Shown: positions 42,443 to 51,971, counted from the first letter of the stretch. The stretch is 64,000 nucleotides of DNA from Halopiger goleimassiliensis (GCF_000455345.1 NZ_HG315690.1:2617360-2681359); one strand, 5' to 3'. The notes: generated by a model from the letters alone, not told the origin. Numbers and translations: made by a program.

Positions 42443-42468
42443 GTGATCCGCGAGAAATCGTGGCGTGC

Positions 42469-42855
42469 ATGGACATCGAAGCCTTCTTCGAGGGGATGCC
42501 CTTCGCGTCCCTGCTCGGAATCGAGGTCACCGAGTGCGCCGACGGGCACGCCGAGGGGCGGCTCGAGATGACCGAGGAACTGTCCTGGAACGAGGACGAG
42601 CTGATGGCCCACGGCGGCGTCACCTTCACGCTCGCGGACACCGTCGGCGGCGCGGCGCTGGTCTCGCTGGTCGACCAGCCCGTCCCGACGGTCGACATGC
42701 GGATCGACTACCTCGACGCGGGGACGGGCGACCTCTACGCGGAGGCGGACGTGGTCCGTTGCGGCGGGGACGTGGGCGTCGTCGACGTCGACGTCTACGC
42801 CGACGCAGACGACACGCTCATCGCCGACGCCCGGGGCGTCTACAAGACCGGCTAA
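42469..42855 (+). CDS. PaaI-like hotdog thioesterase (paa operon end)
   Basis: This 128-residue hotdog thioesterase has ELMAHGGVTFTLADTVGGAA and TVDMRIDYLDAGTGD. It is the third such enzyme in the window. It lies 125 bases after paaK and has a box of its own, so it may be separately controlled. A CoA-rescue role in phenylacetate catabolism is likely. It is convergent with the penicillin acylase family gene. Confidence 0.85.
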   Translation: MDIEAFFEGMPFASLLGIEVTECADGHAEGRLEMTEELSWNEDELMAHGGVTFTLADTVGGAALVSLVDQPVPTVDMRIDYLDAGTGDLYAEADVVRCGGDVGVVDVDVYADADDTLIADARGVYKTG

Positions 42856-42909
42856 CCCAACTGCCACCCGACGGCGAAATCCGGGGGTGCCCTCGAGCGC
42901 GACCGGCGA

Positions 42910-45519
42910 TCAGTCGTCGTCGGCGGGCGACTCGCCCGAACCCCCCGATCGATCGGAGCTGTCGTGCCCCGACGCGCCGTCGGGTCGGAGCACCGTCCGC
43001 TCGACCGTCGCGGCGGCGACCTCGCCGTCCTCGAATCGCAGGTCTTTGTACTCGAAGTCGCGGAACAGCGCGAGCTGATCGTCGTAGTGGCGATCGGGTT
43101 CCCCGTCGGGCGCGAGGTAGCCGGAGTTGCCGGGCGGCAACACGTTCTCGGCGCGTGCGACGCCGCCCTCGTCGCCGATCCGGACGAAGTGGTTCTCCGT
43201 GCCGCGGTTAACGAACGGCATCTCGCCGGCGTCGCCGACGCCGACGGGCATCCCGAACAGCACGACGTTGCCGAGGTCGTCGGTCTCGACGTCGGCGCGC
43301 CAGGCGGCGACGTCCGGGCCGTACTCGTCCTCGAGGGCGGCAACGGCCTCGCGGAACGCGGCGCGGAAGACGGCGTCGCGGTCCCCGTCGAAGTACTCGA
43401 CGGCGGTGTCCAGCGCCGTCTCCTCGGGGTAGAGCGCGCGCATGAGCGTGGGACGGCCGTACCGGAAGTTCAGGAACGTCAGCGCCGTCTCGAACTCCTC
43501 GCCGAACGTCGGCGCGAACGTCCGCTCCAGCAGCCGCGGGAAGAACGCGTCGAAGACCGTGTACCCGACCGGGTATCGGCCCGCGTAGCCCGGGCCGTCC
43601 GCCTGGCGGTAATCGTCCCACCGCTCGAGCGCTGCTTTCGCCTCGGCTTCGGTCGCCGAGAGGTCGGCGTCCTCGAGCGCCTCGAGCAGGAACCGCTTGT
43701 ATCGGATCGCTCGTAGGTCGACGAACGAGGTGTCGTAAACCAGCTCCTTCAGGTTCTCGTAGCTCACCGTCCCGCTCGTCTCGAGTTCGCGCTCGACCCG
43801 GTTGATCAGCCGCTGGACGCGGTGGTCGACGCCCCACGAGTAGCTCCGATCGCCGTTGTCCCAGTCGGGCGCGGGCTTGTTGTTCCACTGCGCAGAGTAG
43901 CCGGCGGGCGGATCGATGCTGTATGGGACCTCGCCGTCGGCCGCTCGCAGGAAGTCGTCGTCGGTCAGTTCGTGCTCGGTCCCGTCGGCCGGCAGCCGGG
44001 TGTCCCAGGGGACCGCCTCGGCGTCGGGATACCGACCGACGTGGAAGTAGCCGATGCCGCCCGCGCCGGCCCACACGAAGTTGAGCGAGTAGTCGCACTG
44101 TCGGGCCGCCTCGCCGTACGATTCGACGTCGTCGGCGAACTGCGCGTCGTAGAACGCCCGGAACGAGCGCATGTCTCGCCCGTCGTAGGCCCGCGTCTGG
44201 GCGATCGCCTCGCCGTTCTCGGGATCGTAGTCGGTGACGACGCCGTGGCGCGTCCGGCGGACGGTCTGGGTGACGTTCTGACCGTCGGCCACCTCGATGA
44301 CCTGCTCGTCGGTCTCGATCGGATACCACTGGTCACGGAACTCGTACTCGTCCGGGCCGTCTTCGGTCGTGCGAATCGACTCGACGAACGTCTGGATGCT
44401 CTTGTCGACCCCCGCCGTCGAGGTGAATGCGCCGTCCCCGTTGTGCCCGAACATGACCGCCGGGTAGCCCGCGACGGTGATCCCGGCGATATCGAAGTCC
44501 GGGCCGTGGAGACCGACCTCGTACATCACCGAGGGCGTGGAGAACTCCATCTGCGGCCCGCCCATCAGCAGGTGGTCGCCGCTCTCCGTGATATCGCCGT
44601 GGACGGCCAGGGCCTTCGAGCCGACCGTCGTCGGGATACCCAGATCGCGAGCGCCCGTCACGAGCGTCTCGAGGCGCTCCTGCTGTCGCTCGAACGCGGC
44701 CCCGGGATCGCTCGAGAGCCGAGACTCGCCGCCGGTGATGCGGTTGCTGGTGCCCCCGCGTTCGCCGTTCGAGAGTCGGTCCTCGTAGATGCCGGCCTCG
44801 GCGGTCGGCGGCCGGAAGCCGGGATTGGGGACGTCGCCCGAGGTCGGCGCGTCCGGATCGTCGCCCCACTGCAGGTCCTCGAACAGGTCCCAGGCGGTCT
44901 CCTCGTCGTAGCGCTCCTCGAGCCCGGCCAGGACGGCCGCGTTCAGCGACTCGAGGTTCACGCCCGAGAAGAAGGCCATCGTCGCGACGAAGACGCCGGC
45001 GACGTCGACGGCGTCCCAGGGGTCGGGTTCGAAGCCGTGTTCGACGAACCCCCGGTGAAAGCCCGCGCGGTCGCTCTCGCCGGAGCGTACCGCCTCGATG
45101 TGGCGGTTGATCCCGTCGGCGTAGGCCCGCAGCACCGTCCGGTGTTCGGCGTCCAGTTGCGTCGCTATCTGATCCTCGAGAGGCACGCCACTGTCGTGGG
45201 TGAGTCGCGCCTCGCGGTCGAAGTCGACCCACTCCGCGCCCAGCACCGCGGCGACGGTGCCGTGGTAGTAGCGGCGGTACAGCTCGAGCTGGTAGAGCCG
45301 GTCCCGGGCCGTCGCGTACCCGTAGCCGTAGAAGACGGGTGCCGGACCGTCCGCACCGCGGGCGTAGACGTGGGGAACGCCGTACTCGTCGCGTCTGATC
45401 CGCACGGCCGTCTCGCGACCGTCGTCGCCGTACGCGAGCGTCGTCGTGCTGACGAAACTCCCCGCGGTAGCCGCCGCGCCGCCCCGCAAGAGGGCGCGCC
45501 TACTGATAGGTGCTACCAT
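42910..45519 (-). CDS. Penicillin acylase family protein, Tat-exported
   Basis: This 869-residue Ntn-hydrolase precursor starts MVAPISRRALLRGGAAATAG, a twin-arginine signal, then the alpha-chain part VRIRRDEYGVPHVYARGADG. The autocleavage Gly-Ser is in TTVGSKALAVHGDITESGDH, followed by LMGGPQMEFSTPSVMYEVGL and VMFGHNGDGAFTSTAGVDKS. The family hydrolyses amide bonds (phenylacetyl- or acyl-amides, penicillin G, homoserine lactones). Next to the phenylacetate genes, release of phenylacetate or fatty acyl groups from amides is attractive, but the GSK instead of GSN at the cleavage point marks a divergent member. Confidence 0.88.
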   Translation of the reverse strand: MVAPISRRALLRGGAAATAGSFVSTTTLAYGDDGRETAVRIRRDEYGVPHVYARGADGPAPVFYGYGYATARDRLYQLELYRRYYHGTVAAVLGAEWVDFDREARLTHDSGVPLEDQIATQLDAEHRTVLRAYADGINRHIEAVRSGESDRAGFHRGFVEHGFEPDPWDAVDVAGVFVATMAFFSGVNLESLNAAVLAGLEERYDEETAWDLFEDLQWGDDPDAPTSGDVPNPGFRPPTAEAGIYEDRLSNGERGGTSNRITGGESRLSSDPGAAFERQQERLETLVTGARDLGIPTTVGSKALAVHGDITESGDHLLMGGPQMEFSTPSVMYEVGLHGPDFDIAGITVAGYPAVMFGHNGDGAFTSTAGVDKSIQTFVESIRTTEDGPDEYEFRDQWYPIETDEQVIEVADGQNVTQTVRRTRHGVVTDYDPENGEAIAQTRAYDGRDMRSFRAFYDAQFADDVESYGEAARQCDYSLNFVWAGAGGIGYFHVGRYPDAEAVPWDTRLPADGTEHELTDDDFLRAADGEVPYSIDPPAGYSAQWNNKPAPDWDNGDRSYSWGVDHRVQRLINRVERELETSGTVSYENLKELVYDTSFVDLRAIRYKRFLLEALEDADLSATEAEAKAALERWDDYRQADGPGYAGRYPVGYTVFDAFFPRLLERTFAPTFGEEFETALTFLNFRYGRPTLMRALYPEETALDTAVEYFDGDRDAVFRAAFREAVAALEDEYGPDVAAWRADVETDDLGNVVLFGMPVGVGDAGEMPFVNRGTENHFVRIGDEGGVARAENVLPPGNSGYLAPDGEPDRHYDDQLALFRDFEYKDLRFEDGEVAAATVERTVLRPDGASGHDSSDRSGGSGESPADDD

Positions 45520-45599
45520 ACCCCGTGCATCACGTTCCCGGTGAAAGGGCTACCGGTGGCGGAAGCCGTTACCGGCGGCCGTCCGGCGGCAGCGGTAGG

Positions 45600-46607
45600 C
45601 TACCGAACCCGGGGCGCTACCTCGTCGCCGAGGCGATGCACACAGTCGACCATCGCTTCGGTGCCGACGCCAGGGTGGTAGGTCCGGAGAATGAAGTGAA
45701 CGTCGTCGCCCAGCGCCTGGCGGTACGTCTCGAGTTCGTCGACGACCTGGTCGGGCGTGCCGAAGATCGCCTGCTCCTTCAGTTCGCGCTTGCGCTCGTC
45801 GTCGAGTTCGGCGACGGACTCGCCGGAGAAGATCTCCTCGTACCGTCGCTGGACGTAGAAGTAGCCGTCGCGCATCGTCTCCCAGGCGTCCGCCCGGGAG
45901 TCGCCGACCCAGCCGTGCTGGAGGACGTAGAGCTCGAACTCGCCGTCGATGCCCTCCTCGGCTCGAACGTGGCGGATATCCTCGACGCGTTTGCGGACCC
46001 CCTCGACCGAGAGCGCGGAGGGCGCACACCAGGCGTCGGCGGTCCGGGCGGCCCGCCGAACCGCCGGCTTGGCCGCGCCGCCGAGCATGATCGGGACGTC
46101 GCCACCCGGCGGCTTGGGCGTGATCGAGACGTCCGCCGGCACGTCGCGGAAGTCCGACTCGTACTCGAGAGGACCCTTGCTCCAGGCGTTCCGGAGGAAC
46201 GCCACGAGGTCCGCGAGCCGGTCGGCCCGCTCCTCGCGCGGGACGCCGAAGGCGTCGAACTCCCGCGGGTTCGAACCGATCGCCAGCCCGAGCGTGAGCC
46301 GGTCGTCCGCGAGCAGGTCGACGGTGGCAGCGTCCTCCGCCAGACGGATCGGGTCGTACAGCGGCCCGAGCGCGACGCAGCTGCCGATCTCGAGGGCGTC
46401 GGTCTCGGCGGCCATCGCGCCGAGGGTCGGCATCGTGGCGGAGAGGTAGCCGTCGTCGGCGAAGTGGTGTTCGGAGACCCACGCGCTGTCGAGGCCGGCG
46501 GCCTCGATCTCGCGGGTCAGCGTCAGGAGGTCGTCGTACACCTCGCTGGGCTCGCGGTCGTCGTCGGGGCGTTGCTGCGCCGTGAACAGTCCGGTTCCGA
46601 GTTTCAT
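45600..46607 (-). CDS. LLM class (luciferase-like) flavin/F420 oxidoreductase
   Basis: This 335-residue TIM-barrel oxidoreductase has MKLGTGLFTAQQRPDDDREP, DSAWVSEHHFADDGYLSATM and LGLAIGSNPREFDAFGVP. These are luciferase-like features with the bacterial luciferase alpha-type WVSEHHF motif. It follows the M24 gene by three bases on the same strand, so the two are probably co-transcribed. The substrate is unknown. Confidence 0.87.
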   Translation of the reverse strand: MKLGTGLFTAQQRPDDDREPSEVYDDLLTLTREIEAAGLDSAWVSEHHFADDGYLSATMPTLGAMAAETDALEIGSCVALGPLYDPIRLAEDAATVDLLADDRLTLGLAIGSNPREFDAFGVPREERADRLADLVAFLRNAWSKGPLEYESDFRDVPADVSITPKPPGGDVPIMLGGAAKPAVRRAARTADAWCAPSALSVEGVRKRVEDIRHVRAEEGIDGEFELYVLQHGWVGDSRADAWETMRDGYFYVQRRYEEIFSGESVAELDDERKRELKEQAIFGTPDQVVDELETYRQALGDDVHFILRTYHPGVGTEAMVDCVHRLGDEVAPRVR

Positions 46608-46610
46608 GGG

Positions 46611-47885
46611 TCAGTAGTCGATGACGGTGATCTCCTCGACGGGCCACTGGCTCAGGATCTCGACGCCGTTCTCGCGGACGACGACCATCTCCTCGACGCG
46701 GACGCCCTGGCGACCGGCCGGCTCCTGGGTCTCGACGGCCATCGTCATCCCCTCCTCGATCTCGATGGGGTGGTCCGGCGAGAGGCCGCGCCAGATCAGC
46801 GGCACCTCGTACAGCTGGAGGCCGAGCCCGTGCGCCCAGTGGTTCGTGGTCAGCTGCCAGTGCTCGTCGGCCCCGTAGTAGTCGGCGTGTTCGCCCGCCA
46901 TGTCCGGGAACCCCTCGGCGATCTCGTCGGTCGTCGCGCCGGGTTCGATCCGCTCCAGGACGTCGTAGAGGGTGTCCCGCGCGGTCTCGTACGCATCCCG
47001 TTGTTCCCGCGTCGGTTCGCCCAGCGAGAAGGTGCGGTAGTAACACGACCGGTAGCCGAGGTAGCCGACGTTGTAGAAGTCGGCGTAGACGAGGTCGCCG
47101 GGTCGGAGCGCGCGATCGGTCGTGTTCGCCTGGTGCTTGGGCCAGGTGTTCGGGCCGGACGTGAGGTAGCCGCCGCCGACGAACGCGCCGTGTCGCCACA
47201 GTTCCCGCACCGCTTCGCCCCACACCTCGTTCTCGCGGGCTCCCGGCTCGGCGGCGTTCGTGATCCGCTGGAAGCCCGCTTCACAGATCGCCGCGACCAT
47301 CCGCAGACACTCGATCTCGTCCTCGGTCTTGGTCGTGCGCGCCTCGAGCATCGCCTCCCGGGCGGTCCCGGTCTCGACTGCGAGCCCCTGGGCTTCGAGC
47401 GCCTCGACGAGGCCGGCGTTCCCGACGTCGATGCCGAGTTTCTCGTCGGCGACGCCGTACTCTTCGGCGGCCTCGGCGACGGTCTCGGCCATCGTCGAGA
47501 GCAAAAACCGCCGCGCCGAAGCGCTCCCCGACGCGCGCGGGACGTTCCCGAGTCCGGGGCAGGCGTACCGGACGTCCTCGAGCCAGGGGCAGTTCGCCCG
47601 CTGGTTGCTCGCGTGGTCGGCCGTGTCCCAGTGGACGACGTCGCCGTCCTCGGTCAGCAGCGTGTAGTGGTCCGCGCCGCTGCCGCCGGTCATCGCGAGC
47701 CCGGTCACGTAGCGGATGTTCGGATCCGAGAGCAGCAACATCGCGCCCAGATCGGTCTCCCGCAGCCGCTCGAGGGCCTTCTGCTTGCGTTCCTCGCGGA
47801 GGCGCTGGGTATCGATCCGTTGCTCCCAGTCGACGGCCTGGGTCCCGAGCGTGCCTTCCATGTACTCCCGTTCGTAGAACGGCAT
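46611..47885 (-). CDS. M24 (creatinase/aminopeptidase P-like) family protein with altered metal site
   Basis: This 424-residue protein has a creatinase N-terminal domain and a pita-bread M24 domain. Ligand regions are LVYADFYNVGYLGYRSCYYR (first Asp present, the second Asp of SDxTR replaced by Cys), TTNHWAHGLGLQLYEVP (His), MAVETQEPAG (Glu) and VRVEEMVVV (Glu). With one metal ligand changed it is not a standard Xaa-Pro peptidase; creatinase-like hydrolases or DMSP-lyase-like proteins are alternatives. It is co-directional with the LLM oxidoreductase. Confidence 0.85.
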   Translation of the reverse strand: MPFYEREYMEGTLGTQAVDWEQRIDTQRLREERKQKALERLRETDLGAMLLLSDPNIRYVTGLAMTGGSGADHYTLLTEDGDVVHWDTADHASNQRANCPWLEDVRYACPGLGNVPRASGSASARRFLLSTMAETVAEAAEEYGVADEKLGIDVGNAGLVEALEAQGLAVETGTAREAMLEARTTKTEDEIECLRMVAAICEAGFQRITNAAEPGARENEVWGEAVRELWRHGAFVGGGYLTSGPNTWPKHQANTTDRALRPGDLVYADFYNVGYLGYRSCYYRTFSLGEPTREQRDAYETARDTLYDVLERIEPGATTDEIAEGFPDMAGEHADYYGADEHWQLTTNHWAHGLGLQLYEVPLIWRGLSPDHPIEIEEGMTMAVETQEPAGRQGVRVEEMVVVRENGVEILSQWPVEEITVIDY

Positions 47886-47987
47886 GGGTCGACGTATCAC
47901 GGGAGCGTACTAAATCGTACTGCTCCCGGTGACCGTCCGTGTCGGACGAGCGACACCGATAAGGCGATCGGAGATGTGTGTTATCGC

Positions 47988-48191
47988 ATGCCAATCCCCG
48001 GATACGATCCCGACGACATCGACGACAAGCTCGAAGGGTCGCTCACCGACGACCAGCTCGAGTCGCACCTCTCCGACGCGGAACTCGAGGCCTACCGCGA
48101 CGGCGACGAGAGCCTGATCGACCTCCTCGAGGAGGACGAGGTCCGGCGGATCGTCGACGACGAGGACCCGCCGCTCGACGCGTCCGACTGA
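47988..48191 (+). CDS. Small acidic protein of unknown function
   Basis: This 67-residue, very acidic protein (MPIPGYDPDDIDDKLEGSLT at the N-terminus) has a helical middle (LSDAELEAYRDGDESLIDLL) and no Cys or known domain. Codon use is like neighbouring genes. It is divergent from the M24 gene across 102 bases. Confidence 0.65.
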   Translation: MPIPGYDPDDIDDKLEGSLTDDQLESHLSDAELEAYRDGDESLIDLLEEDEVRRIVDDEDPPLDASD

Positions 48192-48261
48192 GTCGCGTCC
48201 GCGGCCGCTCACCCGGCGAGAGCGGCGTCGAAACCGGCACCTAACGCGTCGAACGGACCGA

Positions 48262-49230
48262 TTAGACCGGCTCGAGACCGGCCTCCTCGCGCAGCACGTT
48301 GACGTACTTGCGGAAGCCGCGCTCGAGGTCGTACCGGACCTCGTAACCCAGATCCTCCTGTGCCTTCGTCATGTCCAGGTTCTGGGTCCAGGGGAGTTCT
48401 CCGTCGTCGGAGACGTCGACGTCGGCGTCGGGCACGATCGACTCGACGGTCTCGGCCGCCTCCCGGACCGTCGCGAGCACGCCGCGGACGTTGTAGACGC
48501 GCTGGGTGAGGTCCGCTTCGGGCGTGAACGCCGCCTTCCGAAACGCCTGGGCGATGTCCTCGACGTGCTGCCAGTCGACGTACTGGTCACCGTAGTCGAC
48601 GCTGTAGGACTCGCCGAGCGCCGGCTTCTCGACGATGTTCGCGAGGAATGCGGAACCCCCGGTCTCCCGGTAGGGGCCGTAGGCGACCGTCGGGCGAAGC
48701 GCCACGTGGTCGAGCCCGTAGTCCTCGTAGTAGACCCGCGCCTGGTGCTCGTTGTACTCCTTGGTCGCGCCGTAGAGGGTGTCGGGATAGACGAGTTCGC
48801 CCTCGTCGACCCACTCGGCGTCGTAGTTCTCCGGCGGCGCGTAGACGGCCGCCGAGGACGCCCAGGCGACGCGCTCGACCTGATCGTCGAGCGTGCGGGC
48901 CGCCTCGAAGACGTTGTTCGTCCCCATGACGTTCACGTCGGCCGCCGCACGCGGGTTCTCGCGTGCGGTCGTCGTCAACAAGGCAGCCAGGTGGACGACG
49001 TGGGTCGCGCCCGTCTCCTTGATCGCCCGGATCACGTCGGTCGGCTCGGAGACGTCGCCGCGTCTGACCGTCACGTCGTCGGCGACGCCGAGGTTCTCGA
49101 GGATCTCCGTGTCCGTCGAGAGGTCGTAGGCGACCACGTCGTGGCCGTGTTCGAGCAGGTCCTGTACCACGTAGGAACCGATGAACCCGGTTCCGCCCGT
49201 CACCAGTACCGTTGCGTCGGTGTCGTTCAT
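48262..49230 (-). CDS. NAD-dependent epimerase/dehydratase (extended SDR)
   Basis: This 322-residue extended SDR has the GGTGFIG cofactor motif near residue 12, VVHLAALLTTTARENP, ASSAAVYAPPENYDAEW and the YGATK catalytic pair. It is UDP-sugar epimerase-like, but related enzymes also act on non-sugar substrates. Its placement in the second catabolic region argues for a role there. It precedes the ThDP enzyme by strand order, with 64 bases between. Confidence 0.85.
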   Translation of the reverse strand: MNDTDATVLVTGGTGFIGSYVVQDLLEHGHDVVAYDLSTDTEILENLGVADDVTVRRGDVSEPTDVIRAIKETGATHVVHLAALLTTTARENPRAAADVNVMGTNNVFEAARTLDDQVERVAWASSAAVYAPPENYDAEWVDEGELVYPDTLYGATKEYNEHQARVYYEDYGLDHVALRPTVAYGPYRETGGSAFLANIVEKPALGESYSVDYGDQYVDWQHVEDIAQAFRKAAFTPEADLTQRVYNVRGVLATVREAAETVESIVPDADVDVSDDGELPWTQNLDMTKAQEDLGYEVRYDLERGFRKYVNVLREEAGLEPV

Positions 49231-49294
49231 GCGTTATGGTTTCTCGATCGCGTACGTATATCTTGGTGGTCGTTCGCACGATTCGTGTCCGTCG

Positions 49295-50989
49295 TCACTC
49301 GTGGAGCCCTCCGATCGATTCGTAGAACGAGGAGGCAAGGGTGTCGGCCATGTCTTCCTCGCGGTCGATGCGGACGTCGAGGACGTAGGGGATGTCCGCG
49401 GCCGTCGCTTCCTCGAGCGCCGGAACGAGGTCAGCGGGATCGATCACGCGCCGGCCGACGGCACCGAACGCCTCGGCGACCGTCACGAAGTCGGTGTCGT
49501 GGAACTCGACGCCGGCGATCTCGCCCTCGTCCTGCATCTGGCGGACCATGCCGAGGCTGGTGTCGTTCAGGACGACGAACGTCGGCGCGACGCCGTACTC
49601 GACGGCGGTTTCGACGCTGTTCATCGTCATCGCGAAGCCCCCGTCGCCGGCGACCGAGATCACGTCGTCGTCGGTCGTCAGCGCCGCGGCCACCGCGGCC
49701 GGCTGTGCCCACCCCATTCCGCCGACGCCGCCGCTGCCGAAGTAGGTCCGGACCGCCGGCGTCTGGAGGTAGTACAGCAGCCAGAACCGGTTGTTCCCCG
49801 AGTCGGCGGTGACGATCGTCTCCGCGTCGACGACCGACTCGATCGCGTCGACCGCGCGCTGGGGCTTGATCGGCGTCGAGTCGGCGTCGCACTCGGGCGC
49901 GTCGAACCACTCGCGGGCCGCGGCGGCCCGCTCGAGCGCCCAGTCGTTCGCGGCCCCGCCGGCGTCGGAAAGCGCCGCGAGGCTCTCGGCTGCGTCGCCG
50001 ATCAGGCCGACGTCCGCCGGGTAGACCCACCCGGCGTTGCGCGTATCGACGTCCGCGTGGACGATCGTCTGCTCGTCGGGCCGGATGAACGACGGGGCCT
50101 GCCAGTTGGTGTCCATCGGGTTCAGCCGACAGCCGACTACGAGCAGCGTATCGGCCTCGCTGACGACCCGGTTCGCTCCCTCGTGACCGAACGAGCCGAT
50201 GACGCCGGCGGCACGCTCGTCGGTCTCCGGGAACGTCGACTTCCCGAGGTAGGAGGTAACGACGGCGCAGTCGTAGGCCTCGGCGACCGCCGCGAGTTCG
50301 TCGTACGCCCCCGCGGCGTGGACGCCGTTGCCCGCGATGATCACCGGTCGATCGGCCGCCTCGAGCGCGTCAGCGGCCGCGGCGACGTCCTCGTCGGTCG
50401 GCGCGGCGTCCCACGTCCGCGTCTGGGCGCGGGCGTCCCAGGCGGGTGGGGTCGGGTCCTCGGGGACGTCGGCCGTGATCGCGTTGCCGTCCAGGATCAC
50501 CGCGGTGGGTCCGGGCCGGCCGGCAACGGCGTGCTTGAACGCCAACTGCGTCGACCGCACCGTCTCGACGGGCGTGCGCGGGAACCACCACTCCTTCGCG
50601 ACGCCGTCGAGGATGTCGGGCAGGCTGAGCCCGCCGTAGTCCCCGCGGGACTGCTGGTAGGGGGCCAGCGTCGAGTACTCGCCGCGCTCCGAGGCCTCGG
50701 TGAGCACGACCATCGGCGACGAGGACAGTCGCGCCTCCATCTGGCCGATCGAGCCCAGGCTACCGATCCACGGCCCCTGGCCGGTGAGCACGCCCGGCCG
50801 ACCCGTCAGCCGACCGTACGTCTCGGCCATGACGCTGGCCTCGCGCTCGTCGCGCGGCCTGACGACGTCGACCTCGGAGTCGGGGAGGTGCTCGAACAGT
50901 TCGATGACCCGACCGCCCGGGTAGCCGAAGACGTACTCGACGCCCAACTGCTCGAGCGTCTCGACGAGCGCGGACGCGGTCGTCGTCAT
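49295..50989 (-). CDS. Thiamine diphosphate-dependent enzyme (acetolactate synthase/decarboxylase-like)
   Basis: This 564-residue ThDP enzyme has three domains. The N-terminal Pyr domain starts MTTTASALVETLEQLGVEYV with the catalytic Glu in RPRDEREASVMAETYGRL. The central nucleotide-type domain has VIIAGNGVHAAGAYDELAAV. The C-terminal PP domain has VAGDGGFAMTMNSVETAVEY and VVLNDTSLGMVRQM. It could be a 2-oxoacid decarboxylase or carboligase; standard AHAS is less likely outside an ilv operon. It overlaps an EthD gene by four bases. Confidence 0.87.
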   Translation of the reverse strand: MTTTASALVETLEQLGVEYVFGYPGGRVIELFEHLPDSEVDVVRPRDEREASVMAETYGRLTGRPGVLTGQGPWIGSLGSIGQMEARLSSSPMVVLTEASERGEYSTLAPYQQSRGDYGGLSLPDILDGVAKEWWFPRTPVETVRSTQLAFKHAVAGRPGPTAVILDGNAITADVPEDPTPPAWDARAQTRTWDAAPTDEDVAAAADALEAADRPVIIAGNGVHAAGAYDELAAVAEAYDCAVVTSYLGKSTFPETDERAAGVIGSFGHEGANRVVSEADTLLVVGCRLNPMDTNWQAPSFIRPDEQTIVHADVDTRNAGWVYPADVGLIGDAAESLAALSDAGGAANDWALERAAAAREWFDAPECDADSTPIKPQRAVDAIESVVDAETIVTADSGNNRFWLLYYLQTPAVRTYFGSGGVGGMGWAQPAAVAAALTTDDDVISVAGDGGFAMTMNSVETAVEYGVAPTFVVLNDTSLGMVRQMQDEGEIAGVEFHDTDFVTVAEAFGAVGRRVIDPADLVPALEEATAADIPYVLDVRIDREEDMADTLASSFYESIGGLHE

Positions 50990-51309
50990 TCGTCCGCGTC
51001 GACGTGAACCGTTTCTTCGACGATCAGGCGCGGCCCCGCGCCCACGTCGACGAACTCCGCGGCGTCGGTCTGGACCTCCTGCCCGACGTCGGAGGCGAAC
51101 GCTTCCTGCAGCGCCTCGGGACTCTCGAAGGTGAGTTCGAGGACGCCGTCGTACTCGGTCTCCTCGGGGGAGACGGGGACGGAAGTGCTGTACCGCGTTA
51201 GTCCAGGGAGTTCGCGGGCGATCTCCGCGTGCTCGCCCTGCCAGCGTTCGACGAACTCGTCGTGACTGTACTCGTCGCTCCGGACGAGGAACTCGACCAG
51301 TTTTGTCAT
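50986..51309 (-). CDS. EthD-domain protein
   Basis: This 107-residue protein of the EthD fold (dimeric alpha/beta barrel) starts MTKLVEFLVRSDEYSHDEFV and has ERWQGEHAEIARELPGLTRY. EthD proteins accompany oxygenases and other catabolic enzymes and may isomerise or channel substrates. It is translationally coupled (ATGA) to the ThDP enzyme, so the two probably act together. Confidence 0.85.
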   Translation of the reverse strand: MTKLVEFLVRSDEYSHDEFVERWQGEHAEIARELPGLTRYSTSVPVSPEETEYDGVLELTFESPEALQEAFASDVGQEVQTDAAEFVDVGAGPRLIVEETVHVDADE

Positions 51310-51494
51310 GCACGTACACTGTTGCGTGCCGGCGACTTTGTTCTAACGGTGCGGTGTGTCCACGTTCCGCACGGCACGCATCGCGGCCGCCGGGCACGCG
51401 TCCCCGAACCGCTCGTCGCCGTCGCGTCGCCGGGCGCGCTCGAAACCCGGACCGTCCGGAACACCTATGTAGGTTGCTATGATCCCACACGGGC

Positions 51495-51971
51495 ATGGAG
51501 GAGAACCGCGAGCTGCCAGCGACGCGCGTCGACCACGTCGGGATCGCCGTCGAGTCTATCGAATCCGCCGAAGCGCTGCTGTTCGCGCTCGGCTGCGAGA
51601 AGATCCACGAGGAAGCCAGCGAGTACGGATCGTTCACCTGGGCGACGTACGTGCTCGGCGGTGCTTCCCGGCTCGAACTGATCGCCCCCGAAGACGGGTC
51701 CGAGTCGTTCCTGACCGAGTACCTCGAGCGCGAGGGGCCGGGCCTCCACCACGTCACGCTGGAAGTGAGCGACCTCGAGCGCGCCGTCGAGGTGCTCGAG
51801 GCCGACGACGTCCCCGTCGCGGAGCGTGCCGAGTTCGATCACTGGGGTGAGGCGTTCGTCCCCCCGTCGAACCCGACCGGGGCGCTGTTCCAGCTGATGG
51901 AGTACTACGACGGGTACGCGGAGCATCGCGAGGCCGGTCGGCGGCTGTTCGTCGACGGAGAGCGGCTCTGA
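51495..51971 (+). CDS. VOC family protein (methylmalonyl-CoA epimerase-like)
   Basis: This 158-residue vicinal-oxygen-chelate protein has two beta-alpha-beta3 halves. Metal ligand candidates are His in RVDHVGIAV, Glu in SRLELIAP, His in GLHHVTLEV and Glu in FQLMEYYDG, the pattern of methylmalonyl-CoA epimerases and glyoxalases. It is divergent from the EthD gene across 185 bases. Substrate assignment needs comparison. Confidence 0.85.
   Translation: MEENRELPATRVDHVGIAVESIESAEALLFALGCEKIHEEASEYGSFTWATYVLGGASRLELIAPEDGSESFLTEYLEREGPGLHHVTLEVSDLERAVEVLEADDVPVAERAEFDHWGEAFVPPSNPTGALFQLMEYYDGYAEHREAGRRLFVDGERL

Noticed and set aside
45510-48191. Long forward ORF of 893 codons opposite the LLM and M24 genes
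   Set aside because: It is antisense to two conserved genes. Only its last 68 codons (47988-48191) form a plausible gene with its own ATG.
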